In this document: in pieces, positions 1 to 9,018 of the stretch
Position numbering within the stretch: the stretch's first letter is position 1
Layout: each line of letters begins with the position of its first letter
NCBI RefSeq assembly: GCF_014596725.1
Contig: NZ_JACVEG010000003.1
Span: 389,884-453,883, forward strand
DNA: 64,000 nucleotides
From: Vibrio sp. Y2-5
GTDB lineage: Bacteria > Pseudomonadota > Gammaproteobacteria > Enterobacterales > Vibrionaceae
Direction: 5' to 3'
Translations under genes and position numbers: made by a program
The notes under the pieces: model-generated
What the model saw: only the letters and a program-made list of their open reading frames with translations
Databases searched by the model: none
What the model was told of the DNA's origin: nothing

Positions 1-10
1 AAGTTTTATT

Positions 11-1039
11 TCACTTTTTTATTAAAGAAACGACATTTTCTCTGTTCGGCCCGACATAGTGCTTTTGAATGGCCTTTAATGCGGAAGTACCATTCATTAC
101 AAACATCGCTTTTATGTTCTGCCCGAGATCATCCGAAGCTTTATGACAGTAGCCAATCAGTTTATCCGCAAGATGACTTTGTGAGTTGAGTATTTCCTGT
201 GCGTGGCTGTGCATCTCATTTACACGGGCGATGACACGCTCAATCGCATCCAAAGCATCACTTGCTCTGATATCAAGCATAGTGATCATTTCCACGGTTG
301 GATAACGCGTCAGTGCGCTGACCGTAATTGGGTTACCTTCTGGGTAACGCCCACCCTGACCAGAAATAAAAATCTTAAGATCCCATTTACGCCACATCTG
401 GTCCGGCATAGCGATAATCAAACCATTCTCTTCATCTCGGCGTAATCGCATTTGACCCAAGGAAAACATGACCGAAAACTGTTCAAACAGACCTTGGTCA
501 GATTCAACACGATCGAATGCTAAAGGAATCATTTTGTTGTTGATGTAGAGCGTAACCAGCTCGTTGGTCAGACGTTCGCGCACAAAATCCAGACCAGGGA
601 CATAAAAATCAATCTCAGCAATGTTGGTCGTGACCGGAGCAAAAGACGAATCAATGATGTGTCGCCCAAAATGCTGGCTATTCACCGCGTTCATAATTTC
701 ACGCTTGTGAATATCAACATTGTTCAGGTCAGCCGCACTCTCGGCGCCCTTAGAAACCAATCGCTTAATTTCTACTGCTGAGCGCGCAATCTTTTTCAAC
801 TGCTCTACAGCCAACATCAAACCATTCACAGTACGATGAGTATCCGCTAACTCTGCAATTAACCTTGGGCGTTCTTTCAAACGACTCAAAGCATGCTGAG
901 ACAACATGTTTGCCGAAGAAACCCTATTAATTGAACTGGCTTTTTCTGTTTTTGATAGACGCCCAGCCACTACGCTTGCTGTGGTTTGCCCGCGTAGAGG
1001 AGAGGTAGAAGTCGAGTTAGATATTGTCTGTGAGCGCAC
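11..1039 (-). CDS. Divergent flagellin-like protein in the fliEFG operon
   Basis: This 342-residue protein starts at GTG 1039, 12 bases after the fliG stop, in the slot where fliH usually lies. It does not look like FliH. Residues about 65-135 follow the flagellin D0/D1 helix pattern, including a 'QHFGRHIID' segment that matches the 'TQFNGxxLLD' turn. The C-terminus forms long helices and ends in 'ENVVSLIKK', close to the flagellin ending 'QNVLSLLR'. The middle (about 140-245) has beta-like segments with no family I recognise. I infer a flagellin or hook-associated relative exported by this flagellar system. The assignment is by pattern only and a new component is possible. AGG lies 5 bases before the start. 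Confidence 0.5.
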   Translation of the reverse strand: MRSQTISNSTSTSPLRGQTTASVVAGRLSKTEKASSINRVSSANMLSQHALSRLKERPRLIAELADTHRTVNGLMLAVEQLKKIARSAVEIKRLVSKGAESAADLNNVDIHKREIMNAVNSQHFGRHIIDSSFAPVTTNIAEIDFYVPGLDFVRERLTNELVTLYINNKMIPLAFDRVESDQGLFEQFSVMFSLGQMRLRRDEENGLIIAMPDQMWRKWDLKIFISGQGGRYPEGNPITVSALTRYPTVEMITMLDIRASDALDAIERVIARVNEMHSHAQEILNSQSHLADKLIGYCHKASDDLGQNIKAMFVMNGTSALKAIQKHYVGPNRENVVSLIKK

Positions 1040-1051
1040 TAAAACCTAACC

Positions 1052-2071
1052 TTATGACAAACGAACTTCGTTAGAAATACTGAGCTGAATCACACCTTCG
1101 CCTTGCAGACGACGTACGATATCCAGAATTTCCTTACGGGCTCCTTCCACTTGGCTAACCGGTACAGCTCCGATACGCTGAATGTTTTCTTTTAGCTGAG
1201 TTGCCAGACGGTTCGGCATGGTGTTGAAGATGTAAGCACGGTTCTCTTCAGGCATACCTTTCATTGCAAATGCCCATTGTTCAATGGTCACTTCATTGTT
1301 AATAGCATCGATCGTTTCCTGACTCTGAGTAAACAGAGAGTAGAAGTCGAACATCGCTTCCTGAATCTCTTCTGCCATCTTCTCATCACGCTGAGTAAGG
1401 TATTCAAAGATTGCAGCTTTATCACCCTGTAGACGGTTAATAATGTCTGCCACCACTTTGGTACCTTTGATGGTTTGAGGCGCGCCATCGTTGTAGTTTT
1501 CTTTACAGCGGGCAATCAGGTCTTTCAATGTCTCTGTGATACCGGATGTCAGCACCTGAGTTTGAGAAATCTGATAAATCAGCTCATTGCACTCTTCCAC
1601 TGTGTATTGCTCAAGCACCTTAGACGCATAATCTAAGGGTAAGTGAGCAATCAGCAAGGCCTGCATCGTAATGTGTTCGTGACGTAAATCTTCCACCAAA
1701 ATATCGGCAGGGATCCACGCCAGCTGCTCGGCGTGAGTACGAATCTCATCACCGTAGATTTCTGAAACCAAGTCTTTCGCTAAGTTTCCGTTCAACGTCT
1801 TATCGAGCACATTGGTCAGATACTGGCGAGTACCACCAATGATGCCTGAGTGCGAACGGAAGTCTTCAAAGAAACCGACGATAGAACGCAGTGCATCATT
1901 GGCTTTAATATCTTTCATCTTACTCATCGAATGAGCCAGACGCTTGATTTCATCATGCGTAAAGCCTTTCAACACTTCAGAGCTGATATCTTCGCCCATA
2001 GTCAAGATGAGCAAAGCTACACCTTCAACCGTTTGATGGGCATTTCTTGGATTTTCTATTTGTTCACTCAT
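1052..2071 (-). CDS. fliG: Flagellar motor switch protein FliG (secondary system)
   Basis: FliG forms the torque-generating part of the C-ring, bound to FliF in the inner membrane. The protein is 339 residues from an ATG that overlaps the fliF stop by ATGA, so the two are translationally coupled; a longer reading from 2083 is less likely. The C-terminal segment 'VSQVEGARKEILDIVRRL' is typical FliG. In the preceding torque helix the usual acidic pair reads 'KEN' and the conserved 'GPVR' reads 'GAVP', so some charges known to meet the stator in E. coli FliG appear to be missing. This fits a secondary system with an altered stator interface. Family assignment is firm. Confidence 0.93.
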   Translation of the reverse strand: MSEQIENPRNAHQTVEGVALLILTMGEDISSEVLKGFTHDEIKRLAHSMSKMKDIKANDALRSIVGFFEDFRSHSGIIGGTRQYLTNVLDKTLNGNLAKDLVSEIYGDEIRTHAEQLAWIPADILVEDLRHEHITMQALLIAHLPLDYASKVLEQYTVEECNELIYQISQTQVLTSGITETLKDLIARCKENYNDGAPQTIKGTKVVADIINRLQGDKAAIFEYLTQRDEKMAEEIQEAMFDFYSLFTQSQETIDAINNEVTIEQWAFAMKGMPEENRAYIFNTMPNRLATQLKENIQRIGAVPVSQVEGARKEILDIVRRLQGEGVIQLSISNEVRLS

Positions 2072-3759
2072 GCATGCATCCACGTTCTCAGAATTTCAGT
2101 GACTCGTTTCGGATCGTTTTGAGCGATCATCTTCAGATGTTGAATCTGAACTTCTAACGGGCTGTCTGACTCTGGTAAGTTGTCATCCATGGCTTTAATA
2201 CCTGCAGCGTCTAGTGCAAGTGAATCCAATTTATTTTCTAATCCCGCAGCCGCTGCCGCACTGTTCGTGCTTAGTGCAGCCATTTCACCGGTAGAGCCGA
2301 CTTCCAGCCCTTCGGTCAGTTCTTCAAGTTCAGAACCGTCGGTTTTGGTTAAGTACTGAGCCAGAGGACGCAGTACCAGCACAATCAACAGAGCAGCAAC
2401 CAGTGCACCAAGCAGATACTTGATCGGCTGCAGAATATCTTGGTCTTTGTACCAAGCCGTTTGTTCTGCATCTGGCATATTTGAAGCCACAAATGGGAAG
2501 CTAGTGACGTAGATAACGTCGCCACGGTCCTCTTCATAACCGACAGCACTGCGAACGACGTTTTGCATTCTATCTAGTGTTGCATCAGACCAACCTGCTT
2601 CTCCAGCCATGCTCTCATTAACGATCACTGAAATCGTTAGCTTTTCGACAATACCTTGCTGATGCTGAACATGGGTGACTTTACCGCTCACGGCGTATTC
2701 ACGCTTTGATTCATTGCGGCTGGCTTTGGCTTTGTTCGTCTGTCCTTCCTGATTTTGCGTATCTTGGTCAGTGACAGGAGGAGTATTGCTTAATGCTCCC
2801 GGAATACCCAAAGCTAAGCTGCCGTTGTTCTCATCGCTCATTAATGTTTCAGCTCGAACAACGGGTGTGCCATAGGTTTCTTCAGTTTCCTGACGTTTTG
2901 AGAAATCAACCTTTGCAGATACCTGAACACGAAAATTCGAGGCACCTAAGATCGGCGTAAGCATGTCTGATGCTTGTGACACCAAGTGCTTTTCAATGTT
3001 ACGACGGTAATCGGTTTGACGATTGGTCGATACCGCTAAGTCATCAAGCGAAGTATCTTTTGATAACAGACGACCATACTGATCCACCACACGCACATTT
3101 TCAGCTTTCAGGCCAATCACAGCACCTGAAACCAAGTTGACGATAGAGTCAACCTGACCCGGTTTAAGATCCATACCTTCAATAAGCTGAACCATCACCG
3201 ACGCGCGTGCTTGTTCTTGGTCTTTACGCTTAAACAGTGATGCTTTAGGAATTGCCAGATGCACACGTGCAACCGCAATAGATTCCATGGTCACAATACT
3301 TCTTGCTAACTCGCCTTCTAAAGCATGACGATAGCGGGCCGTTTCCATAAACTGGCTTTCGCCTAATGAATCTGTGCTTGCTAAGGTGTCAAAGCCACTC
3401 GGCAGTTGCTGCTTTAGACCTTTTGCAGCCAGAATCATCCTTGTTTTTGCGACTTCATTGCTCGGCACCATAATTTGGCCGCTGTCGCTGTTTAGCTCAT
3501 ACTTGAGCCCTGATTGATCTAGGAGTTGCAGTACCTGACTTGAGTCATAATTTGAAGAAGTACTGTAAAGCGGGCGGTACTCTTCTGCAGACGCCCATAA
3601 CATGACGACAATGATCGCAGCTGAGATCATTGAAAATATTGTGATTATGACAACATTACGTTGCGAGCTGCTCCAGAACGACTTTACTCTCTCCACGGCA
3701 GATTGTAATTTGTCGGATGCATTAGAAGCTACGATCGTAACCCCTTTCTCATTTGCCAT
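2068..3759 (-). CDS. fliF: Flagellar MS-ring protein FliF
   Basis: FliF builds the MS ring in the inner membrane, the base on which rod, C-ring and export gate assemble. The 563 residues match the usual length. Two hydrophobic segments flank a large periplasmic part: one near residues 38-55 and one near 445-465. The C-terminal tail ('KMIAQNDPKRVTEILRTW') is the FliG-binding segment. The gene follows fliE by 19 bases and overlaps fliG by 4. A long low-complexity stretch at about residues 305-350 lies in the periplasmic part, as in other FliF proteins. Confidence 0.95.
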   Translation of the reverse strand: MANEKGVTIVASNASDKLQSAVERVKSFWSSSQRNVVIITIFSMISAAIIVVMLWASAEEYRPLYSTSSNYDSSQVLQLLDQSGLKYELNSDSGQIMVPSNEVAKTRMILAAKGLKQQLPSGFDTLASTDSLGESQFMETARYRHALEGELARSIVTMESIAVARVHLAIPKASLFKRKDQEQARASVMVQLIEGMDLKPGQVDSIVNLVSGAVIGLKAENVRVVDQYGRLLSKDTSLDDLAVSTNRQTDYRRNIEKHLVSQASDMLTPILGASNFRVQVSAKVDFSKRQETEETYGTPVVRAETLMSDENNGSLALGIPGALSNTPPVTDQDTQNQEGQTNKAKASRNESKREYAVSGKVTHVQHQQGIVEKLTISVIVNESMAGEAGWSDATLDRMQNVVRSAVGYEEDRGDVIYVTSFPFVASNMPDAEQTAWYKDQDILQPIKYLLGALVAALLIVLVLRPLAQYLTKTDGSELEELTEGLEVGSTGEMAALSTNSAAAAAGLENKLDSLALDAAGIKAMDDNLPESDSPLEVQIQHLKMIAQNDPKRVTEILRTWMHA

Positions 3760-3778
3760 ATATTAACGCCTATCGTCA

Positions 3779-4129
3779 CTAAACCGACATCTTGATGATG
3801 TCATTGAAATTCGTAACCATCTTGTTTCGAACTTGCATTAATGCTGAAAAAGAAAGCTGCGCTTTCTGCGCAGCCACTGTCGCGCCAATAAGGTCATCAC
3901 TTTGACCCAGTTCAACTGCGGTGATTTTTGCTTCAGCAGTCTTTTGGCGAGCGTCAACAGTATCAAAAATTCCTTTTAATGTGCTGCCAAACTCAAGGCT
4001 TGAGGACATTCCTACGCGACTATCAGATATTTCGACAAGTTTAGTTAACGGGTTCTGAGTAATCGCCTGATTTTCATTCAGACGATTGATCATCGATTGT
4101 TCGATACCCGTAATAGCGTGTATTTCCAA
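3779..4129 (-). CDS. fliE: Flagellar hook-basal body protein FliE
   Basis: FliE is the small adapter between the MS ring and the proximal rod. It is 116 residues long, normal for the family, with the typical C-terminal helix pattern ('AQLSFSALMQVRNKMVTNFNDIIKM', shortened here as AQLSFSALMQVRNK to DIIKMSV). The start is TTG at 4129: AAGGAG lies 7 bases upstream, which makes this non-ATG start convincing. It sits between motY and fliF with no regulator gene in between. Confidence 0.92.
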   Translation of the reverse strand: MEIHAITGIEQSMINRLNENQAITQNPLTKLVEISDSRVGMSSSLEFGSTLKGIFDTVDARQKTAEAKITAVELGQSDDLIGATVAAQKAQLSFSALMQVRNKMVTNFNDIIKMSV

Positions 4130-4174
4130 AACTTTTCTCCTTACGCCTTTCTGTTTGAAAAGCGTACATTTTTT

Positions 4175-5008
4175 CTATTTTCTAATCAGTTCAACTTCAA
4201 CGCGGCGGTTTTCGTCTCGCCCTTCTGCTGTGCTATTGGTGGCAATTGGATAGCGAGAGCCATGCCCTCTTAGTTCCATTTTCTCTTCTGGAACCCCAGC
4301 CAACATCATCCAATACGCCACATCGTCAGCACGTCTTCTCGAAACACTTAAATTCACCACTGTATCTCCGTGGCTATCTGAGTGACCGCTGATCAGGACC
4401 TTCTTAATGCGCTTATCGAACAGTACCAGTTCACTGATTTCCGCTAACTGTTCACGTTGTGCTTCTGTCAACGCTAACGCACCAGACTTGAAGTTGAAGA
4501 CTGTCTTACGCGCCTCTTGATAACTGATTGGCGGCAATGCTGTTGTGCAGCTTTGAAAGGTTTCAATTGCACTGTGCATGTTGGCTGCTGGAAAGGTGAC
4601 GCTATGAAAATCATCACGAACCGTTAACCAAGCGCCACTCATTACATCGCGATAGACAAAGTCTGCCCCTTGAATGACTTCTGCCGATTTCTTCTTGCGA
4701 ATGAACTCATTCACCATGGTCGATTCATACAGAGCGTTTCCCCACACTGGCGGCTCAGTTTCAATCACCATGCTGTCGTTAAATGAACCAACACTGCGTC
4801 CGGAGATCACAAGAGAAATAGACTTACCTGCAACCACATCAAATTTGGCGTTGATGCCTGAGTGAGTGTCTTCTACAGAGAGATAACAGGTGTCACCATC
4901 ATTCACCGCTTGCCATTGCACCTCATCAAAAGGCACAACATAGTCAGCAGCACTAGAGACAAAAGCAGCGCTTGAAAGCGCTGCCGTTATTAAGGCTTGG
5001 TATTTCAT
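4175..5008 (-). CDS. motY: MotY-type T-ring protein with OmpA domain
   Basis: MotY forms the T-ring under the P-ring and helps place the stators in Vibrio sodium- and proton-driven motors. The 277-residue protein has a signal peptide (about 1-20), a MotY N-terminal domain (about 21-155) and an OmpA-family peptidoglycan-binding domain (about 165-277) with 'SGHSDSHGD', 'LSVSRRRADDV' and 'RGHGSRYPIATN'. Length and layout fit Vibrio MotY (about 290 residues). Its place between flgL and fliE ties it to this secondary flagellum. Other OmpA-family proteins would be the alternative, but the N-terminal region and context favour MotY. Confidence 0.82.
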   Translation of the reverse strand: MKYQALITAALSSAAFVSSAADYVVPFDEVQWQAVNDGDTCYLSVEDTHSGINAKFDVVAGKSISLVISGRSVGSFNDSMVIETEPPVWGNALYESTMVNEFIRKKKSAEVIQGADFVYRDVMSGAWLTVRDDFHSVTFPAANMHSAIETFQSCTTALPPISYQEARKTVFNFKSGALALTEAQREQLAEISELVLFDKRIKKVLISGHSDSHGDTVVNLSVSRRRADDVAYWMMLAGVPEEKMELRGHGSRYPIATNSTAEGRDENRRVEVELIRK

Positions 5009-5014
5009 ACAAAA

Positions 5015-5920
5015 TCACATCAAGTCAAACAGTGATGAACTGGTCATTACTTTGGCAAACACTGACTGCGATGCCTGTAATGTGTTCATACTTTCAGTCA
5101 AACGAACCGATGCTTCTGCATAATCCAATGCATTGATATCTGTCTTGACCGTTTCCGCATACAGAGCTGCATCTGCATTATTGACGGCCATTCGATCAAG
5201 AGAGTTATAGTTTGCACCAAGAATAGTCACGGTGTTGAGGATGCTTTTTTGAGTGGCATCGGTACTATCGATTGCAGCACCTAAAATGGCATTCTTGTTC
5301 GCGGTTGGATTTTTCAACTCAGCAATCGCTGCATCCAACGTTGTGAAGAAATCCAAGCTACCTTGCAGCGTTTCTTGAACAGTAAAGTTGCTGTTCATTG
5401 AACCATCTTCACTGATTTTGGTATTGCGGTGATCCGCATTGCCACCAAACGAATAAGTAATAGGATTGGTAGAATCGTCCACAATAATCGCTTCTGAATA
5501 CACGTCAGTACCAGAGAAGATATAGATACCATCTGACTTCTTATTAAAGGTGTCTAAAGCTTGCTGTCTCAACGACTCAAGCTCTGCGATGATACCGCCA
5601 CTTGATTCTTCACCTACTGTGGCGTTATTCGCCTGCAACAACAGGTCATGCACGTCTAGAGCCAGTTCATTGACCGACATCAGATACGTTTCATATTCGC
5701 TGTACTTTGACTGCACATTTGCAATGTTGCTTGAGTACTGCTCAGCACTAGAAATAGTTTTATCTAGGCTTAACAGTTTCATCGAACCACTTGGGTCATC
5801 TGACAAACTGTTAATTTTGTTACCTGTAGCGATTTGCTCTGCGACACGGTTGATCTCAACGTTTGAGTTCATCATCGCTCGCGTCATCATAGTGGTAAAT
5901 TGTGAATCTGTGACTCGCAT
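5015..5920 (-). CDS. flgL: Flagellar hook-filament junction protein FlgL (HAP3)
   Basis: FlgL forms the second ring of the hook-filament junction. The 301-residue protein has the flagellin-type N-terminus ('MMNSNVEINRVAEQIATGN', then 'INSLSDDPSGSMKLLSLD') and a matching C-terminal helix pair ending in 'SVFAKVMTSSSLFDLM'. It follows flgK by 12 bases, in the usual flgK-flgL order, and motY follows 6 bases later, so it belongs to the same transcript. Confidence 0.93.
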   Translation of the reverse strand: MRVTDSQFTTMMTRAMMNSNVEINRVAEQIATGNKINSLSDDPSGSMKLLSLDKTISSAEQYSSNIANVQSKYSEYETYLMSVNELALDVHDLLLQANNATVGEESSGGIIAELESLRQQALDTFNKKSDGIYIFSGTDVYSEAIIVDDSTNPITYSFGGNADHRNTKISEDGSMNSNFTVQETLQGSLDFFTTLDAAIAELKNPTANKNAILGAAIDSTDATQKSILNTVTILGANYNSLDRMAVNNADAALYAETVKTDINALDYAEASVRLTESMNTLQASQSVFAKVMTSSSLFDLM

Positions 5921-5932
5921 AATAGTCTCCGA

Positions 5933-7309
5933 TTAGAATGAGTTGAGCACGGTGTCGAACATTTGGCTAGCGGTAGAGATAACCTTCATGTTTGCCTGAT
6001 ACGCATTCATATACATCATCAAGTTTGCGGCTTCTTCGTCTGAGCTCACAGCACTGATACTGTCGCGCGCGGCTTGCGCTTCGCTGATGCTGATAGATGC
6101 AGTACTAAAGTTATTTTGAGCTTGCTGAGTGGCAACACCCACATAACCGTTGATTTTTGCGTAAGCGTCATACACGTTAATATTTGAGCCGCCGATAGAA
6201 ATCGGTTGGTTTGCCAAATCCGCAAGAGCGGTTGCAAAAGAACCATCACCAATACTGCCTGTACCTGACAGTGCCAACTCTTCGGCTGTAATGTCAGTCA
6301 GACTTAAAGAACTGGCTGGGTTATCTGGGTCATAAGTAAACAATGCTTGACCCGCATTGCCGTTGAGATCAGTGGCACCCGCAGACGTCAGAATAGCGTT
6401 CACCGCATCGGCAAAACCCGCAGCGATGTTGTTGACGTCTTCCATAATCGGGAAATACTGGTCATTTTTCAGATCAGCAATCGCCCCTAGCTCACCACCT
6501 TTCGGGTCATTCAACGTCACTGTTTGACCGTTAAACGTCAATACAAGATCAGTGTTATAAGCACCGCCAGTTGCTTCATTTAAACTGATTTGGGCAACAC
6601 TTTGACCAGACACTAATGGCTGACCGGACTTAGTGGAAAGCTCAACGGTACCGTCTTCTTTCGCTAGTACATTGACGCCAATCGATTTAGAAATTTCGTT
6701 CAGTTGAAGATCTAATGCGTCTTGCAGACTCGCAATATCCTGACCTTGACCAGATGCTTTACGAATTTGCTCGTTGAGTTTGGCAATGTTATCTAGCTGG
6801 CTGTTCAAGCTCTCAATGGTTTGGTTTTGCGTACGCATCAAAGTGCTGAGTTCATTTTCAATCTGACTCATGGTGCCATTGAAACGTGATGCTAAACTGC
6901 CCGCTGTTGCCAGAATCTGGTTACGGTAAACCAGAGATTCAGGGCTTAGCGTGGCTTCATCCAGTGCTGCGAAAAACTCATCAAAACCAGTACTGATATT
7001 CAAACCTTCCATACCCAGAACGTTCTCAATACCTTGCATACCTACCATATACGTTTGGTTGTATTGCATTTCCTGACCCGCAGTACGTAAACGTTCGATC
7101 GCCGCTTGATCAGAAACGCGGCGAATACTTGCGACCGTTACGCCATCGCCTGCACCGTAGTTACCTGCGCCACCGTAGACGACTGTTGCTTGCTCAACCA
7201 CTTTGCGTGTGTAGCCAGCTACAGTCATATTTGCTGTATTTTGCGCTGTCACGTTCATAGCGACTTGGTTCGTCATTAAGCCTGACAAGCCTATGTTATA
7301 CATACTCAT
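5933..7309 (-). CDS. flgK: Flagellar hook-associated protein FlgK (HAP1)
   Basis: FlgK is the first junction ring between hook and filament. The 458-residue protein opens with the rod/hook family signature ('MYNIGLSGLMTNQVAMNVTAQN', quoted in part) and ends with the paired C-terminal helix ('EEAANLMMYMNAYQANMKVIS'-type pattern, 'AYQANMKVIS' visible). It follows flgJ by 3 bases. Length is normal to slightly short compared with polar FlgK proteins. Confidence 0.95.
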   Translation of the reverse strand: MSMYNIGLSGLMTNQVAMNVTAQNTANMTVAGYTRKVVEQATVVYGGAGNYGAGDGVTVASIRRVSDQAAIERLRTAGQEMQYNQTYMVGMQGIENVLGMEGLNISTGFDEFFAALDEATLSPESLVYRNQILATAGSLASRFNGTMSQIENELSTLMRTQNQTIESLNSQLDNIAKLNEQIRKASGQGQDIASLQDALDLQLNEISKSIGVNVLAKEDGTVELSTKSGQPLVSGQSVAQISLNEATGGAYNTDLVLTFNGQTVTLNDPKGGELGAIADLKNDQYFPIMEDVNNIAAGFADAVNAILTSAGATDLNGNAGQALFTYDPDNPASSLSLTDITAEELALSGTGSIGDGSFATALADLANQPISIGGSNINVYDAYAKINGYVGVATQQAQNNFSTASISISEAQAARDSISAVSSDEEAANLMMYMNAYQANMKVISTASQMFDTVLNSF

Positions 7310-7312
7310 GTG

Positions 7313-7894
7313 TTATACACTCCCTACGGTTTGTCCAGACAGTTGTTGATACAACAACTCTGCTAGTCCAAATGAGCTTTTCTTCGTCACGGAAATCGCC
7401 AATTGATTATCTAATAGGTCTTGAAACATTCCGTTTGAGTTATTTGATAATGGGTTTTCTTCGTCACCCAAAGCTTCAGTTGCCGTTCTCATTCTCTTTA
7501 GCATTTCTTGCACGAAAATCGCTTCAAACTGCTTCGAGACTTCGCGCAATGCGGCATCTTCATCATCGTGATACTTCAACGAATTGAGCGATGTCGGGTC
7601 AAACTGAAGCGCAGTGTTGTCATCAAAATTCAATGACGATAAGTCACCTGCTGACACCATTGCTTCGTCATAAATCGACGCCATATTTTGATTTAAAGAT
7701 GACGTCATTACCTGTTGTGCAGTACGAGTACCATGACTCGACGAGCTTGAAAATGGCTGAACCATAGGAACAGAATTCAGCTCAGCATAATCAGCAATAC
7801 CTGACACTTGGTTTGGATTAACACTGATGTTTTCGACATTACCAACGGCATTCGCCGCCTTGGCACTTTCTATCGCGATAATTGGATTTGTCAT
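7313..7894 (-). CDS. flgJ: FlgJ-like rod-binding protein without hydrolase domain
   Basis: FlgJ caps the growing rod. The 193-residue protein carries only the N-terminal-type rod-binding domain, here at about residues 112-188 ('VSKQFEAIFVQEMLKRMR' and 'NGMFQDLLDNQLAISV'). The C-terminal glucosaminidase domain found in gamma-proteobacterial FlgJ (about 310 residues in E. coli) is absent. Residues 1-100 are low-complexity and poorly conserved. Another enzyme must open the peptidoglycan for this rod, perhaps the FlgJ of a primary flagellum. The start overlaps the flgI stop. Confidence 0.88.
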   Translation of the reverse strand: MTNPIIAIESAKAANAVGNVENISVNPNQVSGIADYAELNSVPMVQPFSSSSSHGTRTAQQVMTSSLNQNMASIYDEAMVSAGDLSSLNFDDNTALQFDPTSLNSLKYHDDEDAALREVSKQFEAIFVQEMLKRMRTATEALGDEENPLSNNSNGMFQDLLDNQLAISVTKKSSFGLAELLYQQLSGQTVGSV

Positions 7895-9018
7895 TAGATC
7901 ACCACCAGCTCACCGTTAATCGCGCCCACTTCATCCAGCGCTTGAAGTATTTGCATCAGCACCATTGGTGAAGCGCCGATTCGGTTTACCGCATCGACAA
8001 TTTCTTGTAACTGTGTGCCTTCAGGCCAGACCATAGCGCCGTTATCCACTTCACTAATCGAGATGTTGGAATCATTAATTACGGTTGTTTGGCCCGGTGC
8101 ATTAAAGCTGCCGGCAGAGTTAGGTTGCGATACCAGCTGATCTTCACGAATAGACACCGTGAGGCCACCTTGTGAAACAATCGCTTCGCTTACCGTGACA
8201 CCTTTACTGATCACCACAGTACCTGTACGCGAGTTAAAGACGATTTTCGGTAGCGATTCACCTTCGTTTACGTCCAACTGTTCAATCATAGACAAGAACA
8301 TGATGCGATCTTCGCTGTCCGTAGGCGCCGCGACTTCCACCAAACCTTTATTCACCGCTTTTGCTACGCCACGACCAAAGGTTTTGTTGATCACTTTAGA
8401 TATGTTCAATGCCGTTTGATAATGAGGTTTCTTAAGTTGAAGATGCAGTGTCGGGTCTTCGTCTTCAGCGCCAATAGCCGCACGCTCTAGCGTTGCGCCA
8501 TTTGGAATTCGTGCCGCAGTCGGAGTGTTGTTCGTCACGCTAGAACCATCGTTGGCAGTCACTTTGTAACCACCCACGATCAAATGCCCCTGAGCCACAG
8601 CATAGACGTTGCCATCCACACCTTTTAGCTCAGTCATTAACAGCGTTCCGCCTTGAAGGCTTTTTGCATCACCAATCGAAGCGACCGTGACATCCAGCGT
8701 TTGACCCGGACCTTTGTGAGAGCTTACTACCGCTGTCACGCTTACCGCTGCAACGTTTTTAGTTTTTGGCTTTGAGCCATCTTCCAACTGAACGCCAAAC
8801 TGTTGAACCATGTTTACAATAGATTGCTGGGTGAATTTCACTTGTGATTTATCACCAGTGCCATCCAGACCCACAACCACACCGTAACCAATCAATTGGT
8901 TAGTTCGGTCACCGTATACATCCGTGATATGGCTAATCGGTACTGCGCTTGCACTACCGAAAAACAAACAGCCAAACACTGCCAAAATGCAGTGTTTGAA
9001 ATTAAGTCTTTGTTTCAT
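7894..9018 (-). CDS. flgI: Flagellar P-ring protein FlgI
   Basis: FlgI forms the periplasmic P-ring around the rod. From ATG 9018, which overlaps the flgH stop (TAATG), it is 374 residues with a Sec signal peptide ending near 'GSASA'. Signature segments include 'DRTNQLIGYGVVVGLDGTGD' and 'FNSRTGTVV'. A longer reading from 9060 would lie inside flgH and is unlikely. The chaperone gene flgA, needed for P-ring assembly in other bacteria, is not in this window. Confidence 0.95.
   Translation of the reverse strand: MKQRLNFKHCILAVFGCLFFGSASAVPISHITDVYGDRTNQLIGYGVVVGLDGTGDKSQVKFTQQSIVNMVQQFGVQLEDGSKPKTKNVAAVSVTAVVSSHKGPGQTLDVTVASIGDAKSLQGGTLLMTELKGVDGNVYAVAQGHLIVGGYKVTANDGSSVTNNTPTAARIPNGATLERAAIGAEDEDPTLHLQLKKPHYQTALNISKVINKTFGRGVAKAVNKGLVEVAAPTDSEDRIMFLSMIEQLDVNEGESLPKIVFNSRTGTVVISKGVTVSEAIVSQGGLTVSIREDQLVSQPNSAGSFNAPGQTTVINDSNISISEVDNGAMVWPEGTQLQEIVDAVNRIGASPMVLMQILQALDEVGAINGELVVI

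Noticed and set aside
4175..5008. General OmpA or Pal-like protein instead of MotY
   Set aside because: It lacks a lipobox and barrel, has a ~135-residue MotY-type N-terminal region, and sits inside the flagellar operon.
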